The notes: generated from the letters alone by a model not told the origin. Positions 43,548 to 53,945 are shown, counted from the stretch's first letter. The stretch: DNA of 64,000 nucleotides from Spirosomataceae bacterium TFI 002 (GCA_900230115.1 LT907983.1:434001-498000); one strand, 5' to 3'. A program made the numbers and translations.

Positions 43548-46500
43548 TTACAAAGAAATGCTTAATCCAACTGTGAAAATACGTTGCATTGGATACTCGA
43601 TCGCTCCCGTTGCAATGGTCTCTGGATCTAATGGCTTACGTATTTTAGTATACTCCCATAAGTTCATTCCACTAGTGAAGATCTGAACATTCTCCAAGCC
43701 AGCTTTGCTTACAAGTGCTTGTGGCATATCATATGAGAACATTACGTTTTTCAGTCTGATGTAACCTGCATTTTGTAAATACCTAGATTGAACCTGTAAG
43801 TTTTTCTTATCATTAGAAGAAATATGAGGTGCAGGAAAATACGCATCTCTGTTAGTCTCACTCCAAGTATCAGTAATGTAATACTCCTCTACGTGACCCG
43901 CATTGTATGGGAAGAACCAGTTCCAGTTTCCGTCACTTGGCCAGTAGTCTTTGCTACCAATTCCTTGGAAAAAGGCTGTCACTTTAAAGTTCTTGTAGCT
44001 CAATCCGCCATTGATACCAAATGAATAACGAGCAGAAGTATTTCCAATTATTGTTCTATCACCTGGATTGTCAAGTGTGTTGCTACCAAAACTAATTATA
44101 CCATCTCCATTAAGGTCAGCATATTGAACATCACCTGCTCTCCAGTTATTTCCAATTCTAGATTGATCTGGTGCATTGGTTATTTCATCGTTAGTTTGGA
44201 AGATACCTACTGTTTGCAATCCCCATATCTCACCTAGTTTTTGTCCTACATGGTATGTACCATTGATAGCTCCTGTTGGATTTTCAAACTTCGTAATCTC
44301 TGCTTGCGAATCAGCAATTGCCAATGTCAAGTCATATTTCCAGTTTCTTTTGATCTTATCTCTCCAAGTTACAGATGCTTCCCAACCTGAAGTTCTCAAG
44401 TCAGCAGCGTTTTCTTTTGGAGCTGATGTTCCCAAAATATCAGGATAAGATACATTCATTAACATGTCTTTTGTATCACGAGTATACAAGTCAAAAGATA
44501 CATCCAATCTGCTTTTTAGCATTGTAACGTCTAGACCAAGATTCTTTGAAATTACAGTTTCCCAAGTTAAAGAAGGACTAACTAAGCCAGATGCTGAAAC
44601 GTAAGGAATAGTAGAATTTTGGAACATGTAAGGAGAAAATCCAGATCCCATAGATGGAATGTATGGGTAGTAAATTTGATTATCACCATTCTTTAAAATT
44701 TGATTACCCAACGTACCGTAAGACGCACGCAGTTTCAAATTATCCAACCAGTTTGAAGTTCCTTCCATGAAGTTTTCGCCAGAGATTCTCCATCCTGCTG
44801 AAACTGATGGGAAAAATCCGAAACGGCTCTCTTTAGGAAATCTAGAAGATCCGTCATAACGACCATTCAATTCTAACAAATACTTATCATTGTAAATGTA
44901 GTTCAATCTATAGAACGCTCCTCTTAAAGCAAACTCCTCTTCTCCACCAGATGTCTCTTGAACACCAGTAGTAGCATTGATATTCGTAATCAATGGTGTG
45001 ATCAATTGTCTTGCTCTTGCACTTACAACTCTATAGTTTCCAGACTCTTGGTTAAAACCAACCATGGCTTTCACACTATGAGCAACTGGTAAACTTGGGA
45101 ATGTATATTCTGCATAAGTGTTTAATACTGAATACCTGTTATTGCTACTTGTATTTCTGATCCAGTCATCTCCACTAAATCCGTTTGTAACAGGATTTGG
45201 GTCAAGCAAATCCTGAGAAACGATCTCAATTTTACTTTGTACGTCTTTGTACTCTCTGTTGTAAATATTGTAAGAATAGTTACCAATTACAGTAAGTCCT
45301 TTTAATGGAGTTAATGTAACTCCCTGAGTCAACCATGTGTCATTATTAGTGAATGTTTCTCTTCCACCATCCAATAGATAAGGGAAGAAGTTAGTACCAC
45401 CAAAATACTTGCCGATCAATGGCTCATACTTCTCTCTATCTCCAGGAGTAATGTAGTATGGCAGGTCAGGAAACTGAATTGCTTGAATTGGATTCACCCT
45501 TGCAAGTGAGTTAATATTCACATCCCAGTTGTAAAAGTGAGGCTTGTCACTATTTTGCTGATTAAAAACAACTTTCTCATTCAATGTCAACCATTTGTTC
45601 ACTTTGAAATCTGCTTTCATAAGTACGTTATTTCTATTAAACGTCTCATTATTAGCTGGTTTCAAATACCCGTCTTTGCTAAAATGACCGAAAGAAACAT
45701 AATAGCTAGTGTTAGCGGTTCCTCCAGAAATTGATAGATCATGCTGACTTGTAGGAGCAAAATTCGTCATGATTTGGTTCTGGTAGTCATTGTAGCCGTA
45801 GAATTGCAAATTTCCGTCTACAACTCCCCAAGAGTTTTCAAAAGTTGGATTCTCAGAATAACGCTTTGTTGCCGCAACAAACTCATCGTTATATGAAGGA
45901 GCTCCATTTGTTCTGATGTTTGCTCCATTTCTTGCAGTAACAAATCTATATGGATCAGTTACTACATCCATGTTAAAGATTGGTTTTGCCAATGAGAATT
46001 GAGAATTAAGATTTACTCTTACTTTACCCTCGCTTCCTTTTTTAGTTTCAATCAATACAACACCAAAAGCTGCTCTTGCACCATAAACCGCTGCTGCTGA
46101 TGCATCTTTCAAAACACTTACACTTTTAATGTCATTTGGATTGATCCTATTCAAATCCATAGGAACTCCATCAACCAAAATAAGTGGAGAACCGCCATTG
46201 ATTGACTCATAACCACGTATGTTAAATGTGATAGGAGCAGATGGATCTCCATTTCTTACATTCACGTTCAAGTTAGGTATTACTCCTTGAAGTCCTTCTC
46301 CAGTTGAAGCAATAGCTCTTTTCTCTAAACGTTCCGCCCCAGCAAGTCCAACAGCACCTGTTAGGTTTACTTTTTTCTGAGTACCGTAACCAACAACAAC
46401 TACTTCTTCCAAAGTTTTGCTATCAACTGCTAAAAGTACATTGATCGTTGTTTGATTTCCCACCGTTATTTCCTGAGGGTTGTATCCCACAAAAGTGAAA

Positions 46501-46748
46501 ACCAACACAGACTGCCCACTTGGTACATTCAACGAATACCTACCTTGAGCATCACTTGATGTTCCTGTGAAAGTTCCTTTGATCTGCACAGTTGCACCCA
46601 CTATTTCATCACCAGTATCATCCGTAATGACACCACTTACTTTCCTTGAACCATCCTGAGCAATAGCTGAGGATACTAGGCCAATAAATAATAGAAAAAA
46701 ACTCAATCGACCACAGCAGTCAATGAGTGAGAGGTAAATTTTCCTCAT
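43548..46748 (-). CDS. SusC/RagA TonB-dependent transporter, tandem copy 1
   Basis: 1066 residues, without an STN domain. After the signal peptide comes a carboxypeptidase-regulatory-like domain (VSGVITDDTGDEIVGATVQIKG), then the TonB-box region (LEEVVVVGYGTQKKVNLTGAV). The plug motif NPNDIKSVSVLKDASAAAVYGARAAFGVVLIETKKG-type phrase is present, and the barrel ends MQRIFTVGLSISL. It is the same length as the copy at 49158-52358. The absence of STN means it does not signal through a FecR protein directly. No sigma/anti-sigma gene lies next to it. Confidence 0.96.
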   Translation of the reverse strand: MRKIYLSLIDCCGRLSFFLLFIGLVSSAIAQDGSRKVSGVITDDTGDEIVGATVQIKGTFTGTSSDAQGRYSLNVPSGQSVLVFTFVGYNPQEITVGNQTTINVLLAVDSKTLEEVVVVGYGTQKKVNLTGAVGLAGAERLEKRAIASTGEGLQGVIPNLNVNVRNGDPSAPITFNIRGYESINGGSPLILVDGVPMDLNRINPNDIKSVSVLKDASAAAVYGARAAFGVVLIETKKGSEGKVRVNLNSQFSLAKPIFNMDVVTDPYRFVTARNGANIRTNGAPSYNDEFVAATKRYSENPTFENSWGVVDGNLQFYGYNDYQNQIMTNFAPTSQHDLSISGGTANTSYYVSFGHFSKDGYLKPANNETFNRNNVLMKADFKVNKWLTLNEKVVFNQQNSDKPHFYNWDVNINSLARVNPIQAIQFPDLPYYITPGDREKYEPLIGKYFGGTNFFPYLLDGGRETFTNNDTWLTQGVTLTPLKGLTVIGNYSYNIYNREYKDVQSKIEIVSQDLLDPNPVTNGFSGDDWIRNTSSNNRYSVLNTYAEYTFPSLPVAHSVKAMVGFNQESGNYRVVSARARQLITPLITNINATTGVQETSGGEEEFALRGAFYRLNYIYNDKYLLELNGRYDGSSRFPKESRFGFFPSVSAGWRISGENFMEGTSNWLDNLKLRASYGTLGNQILKNGDNQIYYPYIPSMGSGFSPYMFQNSTIPYVSASGLVSPSLTWETVISKNLGLDVTMLKSRLDVSFDLYTRDTKDMLMNVSYPDILGTSAPKENAADLRTSGWEASVTWRDKIKRNWKYDLTLAIADSQAEITKFENPTGAINGTYHVGQKLGEIWGLQTVGIFQTNDEITNAPDQSRIGNNWRAGDVQYADLNGDGIISFGSNTLDNPGDRTIIGNTSARYSFGINGGLSYKNFKVTAFFQGIGSKDYWPSDGNWNWFFPYNAGHVEEYYITDTWSETNRDAYFPAPHISSNDKKNLQVQSRYLQNAGYIRLKNVMFSYDMPQALVSKAGLENVQIFTSGMNLWEYTKIRKPLDPETIATGAIEYPMQRIFTVGLSISL

Positions 46749-47358
46749 AGTAATTTAGAATTAAGGTTGAACAATAGAAGTAAATATTTGCACAATCCTA
46801 ATTAATAGTTTTCTAACATGAATTAGGTTTCCATTTTTTTGGTCAAAAAAATATTACATCACATCAATTTTTGTATTAAAAACATTCATTTCTCTACAAA
46901 AAACCAACGGGACTACTAAATTATTCTAAGATAAAATTAGAGAATAAATATACACTAATATTATAAGTAGTTAATAATAAGCGACTTATGCCTAAATGGG
47001 AAAAATCCTATTTTTAACTATTCGAAGTTTTAAGCAAAACGAAATTTTATACCTAATTCTAGATACAAAAGTACCTTTTTGCCAAATTTTATAAAATCGA
47101 ATGAAAACAATACGAAATAAATACACCTTAATACACTTGTCCAATAAAGTATAACTATTCCGATATCAGAAATACAATGAGTAGGCAAAACAATAAGGTT
47201 TAAACTAAAATTCACACCCAAGTCTCCCCACAAAACAGAGTAATTTTACCCCCCTTTTAGACTCATTATTACCTAGTAAAATAGCTCACTTTAAATCAAA
47301 AAAAATCCCTTCTCTCAAAAACTGAGAGAAGGGATTTAACTTTAACAAATCTTACTAT
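46749..47358. other. Intergenic region between the two SusCD units
   Basis: About 610 AT-rich bases. It contains the terminator of copy 2 (47303-47337) and presumably the promoter of copy 1. A minus-strand TACTTTTG (47066-47073) matches TAnnTTTG but lies ~320 bases from the SusC start. No gene is supported. Confidence 0.55.
47298..47337 (-). terminator. Terminator of susD copy 2
   Basis: A perfect 14-bp stem (AAATCCCTTCTCTC / GAGAGAAGGGATTT) with a 7-base loop. The A run to the left gives a U run on the minus transcript. Confidence 0.92.
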
Positions 47359-49134
47359 TTATTCCCAACCTGGATTTTGACCAATAGCAGGATTTTGAGC
47401 CAAAACATTCAAAGGAATTGGCCATAAATAATGCTTACTTTCGTCAAAAATCGGAGTTTCAAAGTCAGAACCAGCATATGGCTCTAAATACTCCTTACCA
47501 GTAGCTGGATCAGTATAAAGTCTGATATTAAATCCAGCATATCGCTCTTTTTGCGATGCATTCATAGGTAATCCAAGTGACTTTTTAGTAAGTTTCTTTC
47601 CTTGCTTCCATCTTCTAAGATCGTCGTATCTAAGCCCTTCGTTGAACAATTCAACTCTACGCTCTCTGCGAATCTCAGCTATGATTGGAGAAATACCATC
47701 AGCCGTATATCTAGGGTCTACTGGTACATTATCAAGCTGAAGCGGAGGCATTGCAACCCTAGCTCTTAATTTATTGATCGAAATATCTAAATCCGCTTGA
47801 GAAATTTTTCCCAATTCCGCCTGAGCTTCTGCATAAATTAATAAAGCTTCTGCAAATCTCAAGATGATTGCTGGAGACTCTGCGGTATTAAATGCCTTAC
47901 CTATCATATCATCAGCATTGTAAGTTTTGATTACATGATAACCAGTATTTGAGGCTCTTCCTCCCCCCATACCATCCAATCTTGGATAATCTCTTCCATC
48001 CGCATTATGGAACTTATAAAACCCTGAATCATCTGGATGTAATACTGTTTGACGCATTCTAGGATCTCTGTTTTCAAACTCATCCTCAATTTTGTCATCT
48101 CCTTTATACAAAGGTGACATATTTGCTGGCAGACCATCAGTACAAAGATAATCATCGACAAAATCCTTTGTAGCACCACCATGGTATTGGAAGTAACTTT
48201 GAACATGATTGGTAAAAACGCCCAACTTATATTTTCTCCAATACATTACCTCTGGATTACCTGTCACATCCAAAACTCTCATATAAGAATTATAGTCTGA
48301 TGTTGGGTTCCCTGTTACATGTAAGCTATAAGGTCCGTTGTCAATCAATTCTTTGGTAGCGTCGGCTGCTTCTTGTAGCCACTTTTCTGGGTTAGTTCCA
48401 CCATGATACTTTCTCCATGTTCCCTCAAATAGACATACACGAGCTTTTACTAACAATGCTGCCCATTTGTTTAGTCTACCAGGAGCACCACCATCACCCC
48501 AATCAGCAGGTAGGTTTGCAGCTGCAAAACTTAAATCTGCCAATACTTTTTCCATTGCTTCTTCACGAGGCATTCTCGCAGCAAAAAGCTCTTCAGACTC
48601 AGTATTTAGCTCTGTTTCAATGTATGGAACATCACCAAACTTACTTACTTTGTCAGCATAAAACCATCCTCTAAAAAGCCTTGCTTCTCCAATGTACTTA
48701 TTACGCACAGTCTCTGTTACCTTGGCGTTACCATAGTTTGCCATTCCTACATTAATAGCTCTTACAAAATTCCAACCTTTGTATCCAAAGAATCCAGGAT
48801 TAGGATCAACGTTATGCTTTCCTGCCCTTAACTGCATATAAAAGGTATGACGCGGGTGACGAGCTGTTGCATTATCAGAAAGCTCATCCAGATGCCACAT
48901 TGAATATCTATGGCTATCAAAACCGTCATCATGTCCATGAAGAATTGGAACATTATCATCATTACGAGCAAGGTCATATATACTGTTATTGTAAACAGCC
49001 AAGTCATTCTCAGTATTCCAAAAAGTCTCATTGGTGATTTGATCCAAAGGGATTCGCTGCAAATATTCATCGTTACAGCTAACCATGAAGGTCGCCATAA
49101 ACAGGAGTACTAATTTAATTTTTATATATTTCAT
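47359..49134 (-). CDS. RagB/SusD family lipoprotein, tandem copy 2
   Basis: 591 residues, lipobox at C20, same architecture and length as the copy at 41749-43524. Most of the protein is identical or conservatively changed. Near residues 66-98 the sequence becomes histidine-rich (LHGHDDGFDSHRYSMWHLD against LMGHYDGFNSNFASMWYLD in copy 1). Near residues 325-360 the two also part (PANMSPLYKGDDKIEDEF against PITLSPLYKGDDTIESTF). The differences may mark ligand-contacting surfaces (inference). It lies 23 bases after SusC copy 2. Confidence 0.95.
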   Translation of the reverse strand: MKYIKIKLVLLFMATFMVSCNDEYLQRIPLDQITNETFWNTENDLAVYNNSIYDLARNDDNVPILHGHDDGFDSHRYSMWHLDELSDNATARHPRHTFYMQLRAGKHNVDPNPGFFGYKGWNFVRAINVGMANYGNAKVTETVRNKYIGEARLFRGWFYADKVSKFGDVPYIETELNTESEELFAARMPREEAMEKVLADLSFAAANLPADWGDGGAPGRLNKWAALLVKARVCLFEGTWRKYHGGTNPEKWLQEAADATKELIDNGPYSLHVTGNPTSDYNSYMRVLDVTGNPEVMYWRKYKLGVFTNHVQSYFQYHGGATKDFVDDYLCTDGLPANMSPLYKGDDKIEDEFENRDPRMRQTVLHPDDSGFYKFHNADGRDYPRLDGMGGGRASNTGYHVIKTYNADDMIGKAFNTAESPAIILRFAEALLIYAEAQAELGKISQADLDISINKLRARVAMPPLQLDNVPVDPRYTADGISPIIAEIRRERRVELFNEGLRYDDLRRWKQGKKLTKKSLGLPMNASQKERYAGFNIRLYTDPATGKEYLEPYAGSDFETPIFDESKHYLWPIPLNVLAQNPAIGQNPGWE

Positions 49135-49157
49135 CTTATTTGATCAATTTTAAAGTT

Positions 49158-52100
49158 TTACAAAGAAATGCTTAATCCAACAGTGAAAATACGCTGCATT
49201 GGATACTCAATTGCTCCAGCTTGAATAGTCTCTGGATCAAGCGGCTTACGCATTTTGGTAAACTCCCACAGGTTCATTCCACTTGTGAAAATTTGAGCAT
49301 TCTGTAATCCTACTTTACTCACCAAATTTTGTGGCATGTCATAAGAGAACATTACGTTCTTCAATCTGATGTAACCTGCATTTTGCAAGTAACGTGATTG
49401 AGTCTGAACATTCTTCTTGTCGTTGGTAGAGATATGTGGTGCAGGGAAATATGCATCTCTATTGGTCTCGCTCCAAGTTTCAGTAATGAAATACTCTTCT
49501 ACGTGACCTGCATTGAATGGGAAGAACCAAGTCCAGTTACCAGAGGTAGGCCAGTGATCTAAGCTTCCAATTCCTTGGAAGAAAGCAGTAAGCTTAAAAT
49601 TCTTGTAACTCAATCCACCATTGATACCAAAAGAATAACGTGGAGAAGAATTTCCAATGATAGTTCTATCACCTGGATCATCAATTGTGTTGCTACCATA
49701 ACTAATAATACCATCACCATTCAAATCTGCATACTGAATATCTCCAGCTCTCCAGTTATTTCCAATTCTTGATTGATCTGGTGCATTGGCAACCTCATCA
49801 TCTGTCTGGAAGATTCCAACCGTCTCTAATCCCCATATTTCTCCTAGTTTTTGACCAACACGATAGGTTCCGTTAATCGCCCCTGTAGGGTTTTCAAACT
49901 TCGTGATTTCAGCTTGAGAATCTGCAATCGCAAGTGTGATGTCATACTTCCAATCTCTTTTGATTTTATCTCTCCAAGTCACAGATGCTTCCCAACCCGC
50001 AGTTCTTAAGTCAGCTGCGTTTTCTTTTGGTGCCGCTGTTCCTAAGATATCAGGATAAGATACATTCATCAACATATTTTTTGTATCTCTGGTATATACA
50101 TCAAAAGATACATCTAACCTGCTCTTTAGCATTGTAAAGTCGAGACCAATATTCTGTGATACCACAGTCTCCCAAGTAAGAGAAGGGCTTACTAAACCAG
50201 CTGCTGATACAAAAGGAATCAATGAACTTTGGAACATATATGGTGAAAATCCTGATCCCAGCGAAGGAATGTAAGGATAATATACTTGACTGTTTCCGTT
50301 TTGTAATATTTGATTTCCAAGTGTACCGTAAGATGCTCGTAGTTTCAAGTTATCTAACCAATTAGATGTCCCTTCCATGAAATTCTCTCCACTAATTCTC
50401 CATCCAGCAGATACTGATGGGAAAAAACCAAATCGACTCTCTTGTGGAAAACGAGATGACCCGTCATATCGACCATTCAATTCTAAAAGATACTTATCCT
50501 TGTAAATGTAGTTCAATCTATAAAATGCACCTCTCAAAGCAAATTCTTCCTCTCCACCAGAAACATCTTGAACGCCAGTAGTGGCATTGATGTTGGTTAT
50601 CAAAGGTGTGATCAGCTGTCTTGCTCTTGCACTTACTGTTCTATAATTACCAGACTCTTGGTTGAAACCAACCATTGCTTTCAAATTATGAGCGACCGGA
50701 AGACTTGGAAATGTATATTCTGCAAATGTGTTTAAAACAGAATACCTGTTGTTTCCGCTTGTATTTCTAATCCAATCGTCACCACTAAATCCATTTGTGA
50801 TGGGACTTGGGTCCGTAAGGTCATTATTTACAATTTCAATCTTGCTTTGAACGTCTTTATATTCTCTGTTAAAGATGTTGTAAGAATAATTACCAATAAT
50901 CTTAAGCCCTTTCACTGGAGTCAAAGTGACACCTTGAGTCAACCAAGTATCATTATTAGTAAATGTAGTTCTACCACCGTCTAATAAATAAGGAAAGAAG
51001 TTCGTTCCTCCAAAATACTTACCAATCAACGGCTCATACTGCTCTCTGTCACCTGGGTTTTGATAATAAGGAAGATCAGGAAACTGTATTGGAGCAATTG
51101 GGTTCACTCTCGCAAGAGAATTAATATTTACATCCCAGTTATAAAAGTGAGGTTTGTCTGAGTTTTGCTGATTAAAAACCACTTTTTCATTCAGAGTTAA
51201 CCATTTGTTGACTTTGAAATCAGCTTTCATAAGAACGTTATTTCTATTGAATTTTTCATTATTCCCAGGCTTTAAATAGCCGTCTTTCGAAAAATGACCA
51301 AAAGAAACATAGTAACTCGTGTTTGATGTCCCTCCAGAAATAGAAAGGTCATGCTGACTAGTAGGAGCATAATCTGTCATGATTTGATTTTGATAGTCGT
51401 TGTAACCATAAAATCTCAAATCTCCATTAAACACACCCCATGCGTTTTCCATTGTTGGGTTTTCGGACCATCGCTTAGTTCCTGCTACATAATCATCATC
51501 ATAAGACGGGTTACCATTTGTTCTAATGTTTGCACCATTTCTTGCAGTTACGAACCTATAAGGATCAGTCACTACATCCATGTTGAAGATTGGCTTTGCC
51601 AAAGAGAATTGAGTGTTAAGGTTTACTCTTACTTTACCCTCACTTCCTTTCTTAGTTTCAATCAATACAACACCAAAAGCTGCTCTAGCACCATAAACTG
51701 CTGCTGCAGATGCATCTTTCAATACACTTACACTTTTAATGTCATTAGGATTGATTCTATTCAAATCCATAGGAACGTTATCAACCAAAATAAGAGGTGA
51801 CCCTCCATTGATAGACTCGTATCCACGAATGTTAAACGTAATAGGAGCAGATGGATCTCCGTTTCTAACATTAACATTTAAGTTAGGAATTACTCCTTGA
51901 AGTCCTTCCCCAGTAGAGGCAATTGACCTCTTTTCTAAACGCTCAGAACCAGCAACTCCAACAGCACCTGTTAGATTAACTTTTTTCTGAGTACCGTAAC
52001 CAACAACAATCACTTCATCCAAAGTTTTGCTATCAACAACCAATTGTACATTGATAGTAGATTGGTTACCTACTGCTACCTCTTGTGGGTCGTACCCAAC

Positions 52101-52358
52101 AAAAGTAAAGACCAAAACAGACTGGCTATTCGGTACATTTAATGAATACTTTCCTTGAGCATCACTTGATGTTCCTGTGAAAGTTCCCTTAATCTGCACG
52201 GTAGCTCCAACGATTTCGTCTCCGGTGTCATCCGTAATTACACCGCTTATTCTTCGAGATCCATCTTGTGCAAAGGACGAAGAAACGAGACCAAATAATA
52301 ATAGAATAATACTCAATCGGCTACAATTTCCGACGAGATGGAGGTAGAATTTCCTCAT
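49158..52358 (-). CDS. SusC/RagA TonB-dependent transporter, tandem copy 2
   Basis: 1066 residues, no STN domain, and co-linear with the copy at 43548-46748 without a net length change. It has the same N-terminal carboxypeptidase-like domain, TonB box (LDEVIVVGYGTQKKVNLTGAV) and plug. Differences are scattered, with denser change around residues 275-320 (TKRWSENPTMENAWGVFNGDLRF against TKRYSENPTFENSWGVVDGNLQF). It is the first gene of its unit. Upstream, TTCAACCTTTAACTATATAC precedes the start, sharing CAACCTT with the region before copy 1. Confidence 0.96.
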   Translation of the reverse strand: MRKFYLHLVGNCSRLSIILLLFGLVSSSFAQDGSRRISGVITDDTGDEIVGATVQIKGTFTGTSSDAQGKYSLNVPNSQSVLVFTFVGYDPQEVAVGNQSTINVQLVVDSKTLDEVIVVGYGTQKKVNLTGAVGVAGSERLEKRSIASTGEGLQGVIPNLNVNVRNGDPSAPITFNIRGYESINGGSPLILVDNVPMDLNRINPNDIKSVSVLKDASAAAVYGARAAFGVVLIETKKGSEGKVRVNLNTQFSLAKPIFNMDVVTDPYRFVTARNGANIRTNGNPSYDDDYVAGTKRWSENPTMENAWGVFNGDLRFYGYNDYQNQIMTDYAPTSQHDLSISGGTSNTSYYVSFGHFSKDGYLKPGNNEKFNRNNVLMKADFKVNKWLTLNEKVVFNQQNSDKPHFYNWDVNINSLARVNPIAPIQFPDLPYYQNPGDREQYEPLIGKYFGGTNFFPYLLDGGRTTFTNNDTWLTQGVTLTPVKGLKIIGNYSYNIFNREYKDVQSKIEIVNNDLTDPSPITNGFSGDDWIRNTSGNNRYSVLNTFAEYTFPSLPVAHNLKAMVGFNQESGNYRTVSARARQLITPLITNINATTGVQDVSGGEEEFALRGAFYRLNYIYKDKYLLELNGRYDGSSRFPQESRFGFFPSVSAGWRISGENFMEGTSNWLDNLKLRASYGTLGNQILQNGNSQVYYPYIPSLGSGFSPYMFQSSLIPFVSAAGLVSPSLTWETVVSQNIGLDFTMLKSRLDVSFDVYTRDTKNMLMNVSYPDILGTAAPKENAADLRTAGWEASVTWRDKIKRDWKYDITLAIADSQAEITKFENPTGAINGTYRVGQKLGEIWGLETVGIFQTDDEVANAPDQSRIGNNWRAGDIQYADLNGDGIISYGSNTIDDPGDRTIIGNSSPRYSFGINGGLSYKNFKLTAFFQGIGSLDHWPTSGNWTWFFPFNAGHVEEYFITETWSETNRDAYFPAPHISTNDKKNVQTQSRYLQNAGYIRLKNVMFSYDMPQNLVSKVGLQNAQIFTSGMNLWEFTKMRKPLDPETIQAGAIEYPMQRIFTVGLSISL

Positions 52359-52657
52359 AGTTCGTATATAGTTAAAGGTTGAAAAAAAAATAAGTACAGC
52401 CTCATTTTAGGAAATTTTAAAACAAAACCAACAATAAATTGGACATTCCCGACAAGAAAGTATCGGTTAAGATCAATTATTTAAGAAATCGAAGATTTAA
52501 TGTCACAATATTTAAGAACCGTAGCAAAAAATGCTGGAAGGGATTTACAAGACTGGATCAAGTAAAAAGTAGCCATTTAGCAAACCTACAAGAGACTACC
52601 AATTACTAAAATGGTGCATACCAATAAATACGTAGTAAATATTAAAACAATGTAGAA

Positions 52658-53023
52658 TCAGGATTTTGCTCCAAATGCCCCCATTAGTCCACAAGAGACT
52701 GCATTAATAAATAATCCGAAGGATTCTCTGCCTAGCTCGATATTGAGGGTTTTCATTCCAACCTCGTTGAACAGTACTCCTTCCCATTCAGGCGGAAATT
52801 GATTTATTCCCCATAGGATAAATACAAATGAAATAAAGAATAAGGATTGTCGAGAGACTTTCCCTTGCCAACCTCTAAACGCCAAGTAGGCCACGAATAG
52901 ATAAATAACCATCCATAGAAAGGCATCTGGATCATTGTATTGCACTAGAGCAAATAAGATACTTAGAATTCCAACTGTTAAATGAGTTATTTTGGAGGCC
53001 ATTTGTGCTATTTTTAATTGCAT
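52658..53023 (-). CDS. TMEM220-like small membrane protein
   Basis: 121 residues with four hydrophobic segments: TVGILSILFALVQYNDPDAFLW, VIYLFVAYLAFRGW, SLFFISFVFILWGINQFPPEW and LFINAVSCGLMGAFG. The QYNDPD motif after the first helix is typical of the transmembrane_220 family, whose function is unknown. A second in-frame ATG at 53002 is an alternative start. It appears monocistronic, upstream of nothing on its strand for 300 bases. Confidence 0.82.
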   Translation of the reverse strand: MQLKIAQMASKITHLTVGILSILFALVQYNDPDAFLWMVIYLFVAYLAFRGWQGKVSRQSLFFISFVFILWGINQFPPEWEGVLFNEVGMKTLNIELGRESFGLFINAVSCGLMGAFGAKS

Positions 53024-53090
53024 AAAAATAAGAGCAAATGGTGATAAAAGCTAAGACATATATTTTTTCTAAAATAATGAGGCTTGATGT

Positions 53091-53120
53091 TTTGTATCAA
53101 GTAGAAAAACTCTACTTTTG
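53091..53120 (+). promoter_or_regulatory. Bacteroidota promoter of the SRP RNA
   Basis: TTTG at 53091-53094, an 18-base spacer, then TACTTTTG at 53113-53120, a full match to the -33/-7 (TTTG / TAnnTTTG) promoter of Bacteroidota. The SRP RNA helix begins 5 bases after the final G. I use this spacing to predict start sites elsewhere. Confidence 0.8.
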
Positions 53121-53124
53121 TGAC

Positions 53125-53201
53125 GGCAAATTACCAGCTCCTGCTGAATCCCCCAGGACCGGAAGGTAGCAAGGGTAGGTGGTTGTAGCGGTGAATTTGC
53201 C
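53125..53201 (+). ncRNA. ffs: Signal recognition particle RNA (small bacterial type)
   Basis: The conserved SRP apical loop AGGACCGGAAGGTAGCAAGGG is present. A closing outer helix, GGCAAATT with AATTTGCC, defines the ends. A T8 run follows at 53203-53210, completing an intrinsic terminator. Length ~77 bases places it with the short 4.5S-like RNAs. It binds Ffh and targets membrane proteins to the translocon. Confidence 0.93.
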
Positions 53202-53262
53202 ATTTTTTTTGTCTTCTATACAGATTTTATATATTTCCCCAGACATTAACTAACATCGAAAA

Positions 53263-53919
53263 ATGAAATTTTTTATTGACACTGCAAGTCTATCTGAAAT
53301 TCAAGAAGCTCAAGACTTAGGAGTACTTGATGGAGTAACTACAAACCCATCCCTTATGGCTAAAGAAGGCATCGGTGGTGAAGAAAACGTAAGAAAGCAC
53401 TATAAAGCTATTTGTGACATTGTTACTGGAGATGTAAGTGCTGAAGTAATTTCAACCGATTTTGCAGGAATAGTAAGAGAAGGTGAAGAGTTAGTTAAAA
53501 TTGATCCAAAAATAGTTGTTAAAGTTCCGATGATAAAAGACGGAATTAAGGCTATTAAATACTTCTCAGACAAAGGGATCAAAACAAATTGCACATTGAT
53601 ATTTTCTGCTGGTCAGGCACTTTTAGCTGCTAAAGCAGGAGCAACCTATGTATCTCCCTTTATAGGAAGATTGGATGACATATCAACAGATGGTCTTAAC
53701 TTAATAGATGACATACGCACAATATATGACAACTATGCTTTCAATACTCAAATATTGGCAGCATCAGTAAGACATCCAATGCATATTTTAAATTGTGCTC
53801 AATTAGGTGCTGATGTTATGACAGGTCCGTTATCTGCTATTTTAGCATTGCTAAATCACCCACTTACTGATAGCGGCTTAGCTAAGTTCTTGGCTGATCA
53901 TGCTAAAGTGAACAAATAA
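53263..53919 (+). CDS. fsa: Transaldolase-like fructose-6-phosphate aldolase
   Basis: 218 residues, the short TalB/FSA subfamily length. [18 protein letters not shown] and GVTTNPSLM at the N-terminus, the Schiff-base lysine K87 in [11 protein letters not shown], then [32 protein letters not shown] and [10 protein letters not shown]. These enzymes act either as transaldolase or as fructose-6-phosphate aldolase; the residues seen do not separate the two. The terminator after it contains the promoter of ftsE in its loop. Confidence 0.92.
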   Translation: MKFFIDTASLSEIQEAQDLGVLDGVTTNPSLMAKEGIGGEENVRKHYKAICDIVTGDVSAEVISTDFAGIVREGEELVKIDPKIVVKVPMIKDGIKAIKYFSDKGIKTNCTLIFSAGQALLAAKAGATYVSPFIGRLDDISTDGLNLIDDIRTIYDNYAFNTQILAASVRHPMHILNCAQLGADVMTGPLSAILALLNHPLTDSGLAKFLADHAKVNK

Positions 53920-53945
53920 TATAGCGTATTTACAAAATACCATTT

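Noticed and set aside
47030-47233. A 67-codon frame between the SusCD units
   Set aside because: AT-driven composition, no domain, no neighbour on its strand, and the region is otherwise gene-free.
51351-51800. A 149-codon plus-strand frame inside SusC copy 2
   Set aside because: Antisense to a conserved transporter, with a low-complexity Ile/Ser/Cys composition; the equivalent position of copy 1 holds no comparable frame.
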